DNA from: Sulfuricurvum sp.
GTDB taxonomy: Bacteria; Campylobacterota; Campylobacteria; Campylobacterales; Sulfurimonadaceae
Assembly (NCBI GenBank): GCA_024637295.1
Contig: JAGXFL010000011.1
Location: forward strand, 1-64,000
Length of the DNA: 64,000 nt
Reading direction: 5' to 3'
Part shown: positions 63,526 to 64,000 of the stretch, piece after piece
Layout: each line of letters begins with the position of its first letter
Numbering within the stretch: the first letter of the stretch is position 1
The notes under the pieces: model-generated
What the model was told of the DNA's origin: nothing
Seen by the model: only the letters and a program-made list of their open reading frames with translations
Databases searched by the model: none
Translations under genes and position numbers: made by a program

Positions 63526-64000
<475 letters not shown>

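Overview
The window looks like chromosomal core genome of a Campylobacterota (Epsilonproteobacteria) bacterium, most like a Sulfuricurvum/Sulfurimonas-type free-living species. This is an inference. It rests on gene order and protein types: rplY-pth-lptG-lysA-HAD-pheA-hisC-fliF-fliG-fliH-dxs, cheY-prmA-ftsH followed by a decarboxylase-like protein, cbpA-hspR, TPR protein-serS, waaC-lpxL and the dimeric dUTPase. From memory these orders are close to those in Campylobacter, Helicobacter and Sulfurimonas. Coding density is very high: no stretch over 300 bases lacks a gene, most genes overlap or nearly touch, and several convergent pairs overlap by 4-47 bp. I found no insertion sequence, prophage, CRISPR array or tRNA gene.

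Layout. 1-122: 3' end of an rRNA operon (5S). 238-480: small exported helix-hairpin-helix protein. 477-2953 (minus): bioD-pyrB-pabB. 3034-4266: sulfhydrylase-type PLP enzyme. 4360-7515: clpS-clpA-aat, a complete N-degron recognition and tagging set. 7518-8095: yefM-yoeB toxin-antitoxin with palindromic operators. 8224-11360: small exported proteins (BamE-like lipoprotein, unknown peptide, DUF3015) and a DUF4105 protein. 11409-13592: transaldolase and a PilT-type ATPase. 13663-25435: the long conserved operon from rplY to dxs carrying fliFGH. 25407-28118 (minus): pgeF and a chemoreceptor with a zinc-binding CZB domain. 28269-31193: ovoA-ovoB-yhbP, a thiohistidine pathway whose OvoA lacks the methyltransferase domain. 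31390-33925: dUTPase and, on the minus strand, waaC-lpxL. 33988-36214: PDC sensor protein, hisH, hisA. 36289-40113: cheY-prmA-ftsH-decarboxylase-like. 40129-44697 (minus): metF-like, serS, TPR protein. 44752-47232: serB, small sigma-region-4-like protein, cytochrome c, epimerase. 47186-51591 (minus): mlaE-mlaF-mlaD-lipoprotein-pfkA. 51708-54638: dacA, a deoxyinosine glycosylase on the minus strand, purH. 54711-56753: HspR-controlled cbpA-hspR-ung. 56743-59705 (minus): EEP nuclease and M3 oligopeptidase. 59798-61009: DUF502 protein and ccdAB. 61018-63436 (minus): an unusual two-gene unit of an unknown 439-aa protein and a cytoplasmic trypsin-like protease with a zinc ribbon. 63535-end: pyrH, cut by the window edge.

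Most genes are housekeeping: amino-acid, nucleotide and cofactor synthesis, proteolysis, envelope building and lipid transport, flagellum and chemotaxis. The parts that deserve a second look are the protease pair at 61-63.4 kb, the methyltransferase-less ovothiol-type pathway at 28-31 kb, the decarboxylase-like protein lacking its pyruvoyl site, the HAD protein with a changed catalytic motif, the two toxin-antitoxin loci with visible operators, and a good HAIR operator in front of cbpA-hspR.
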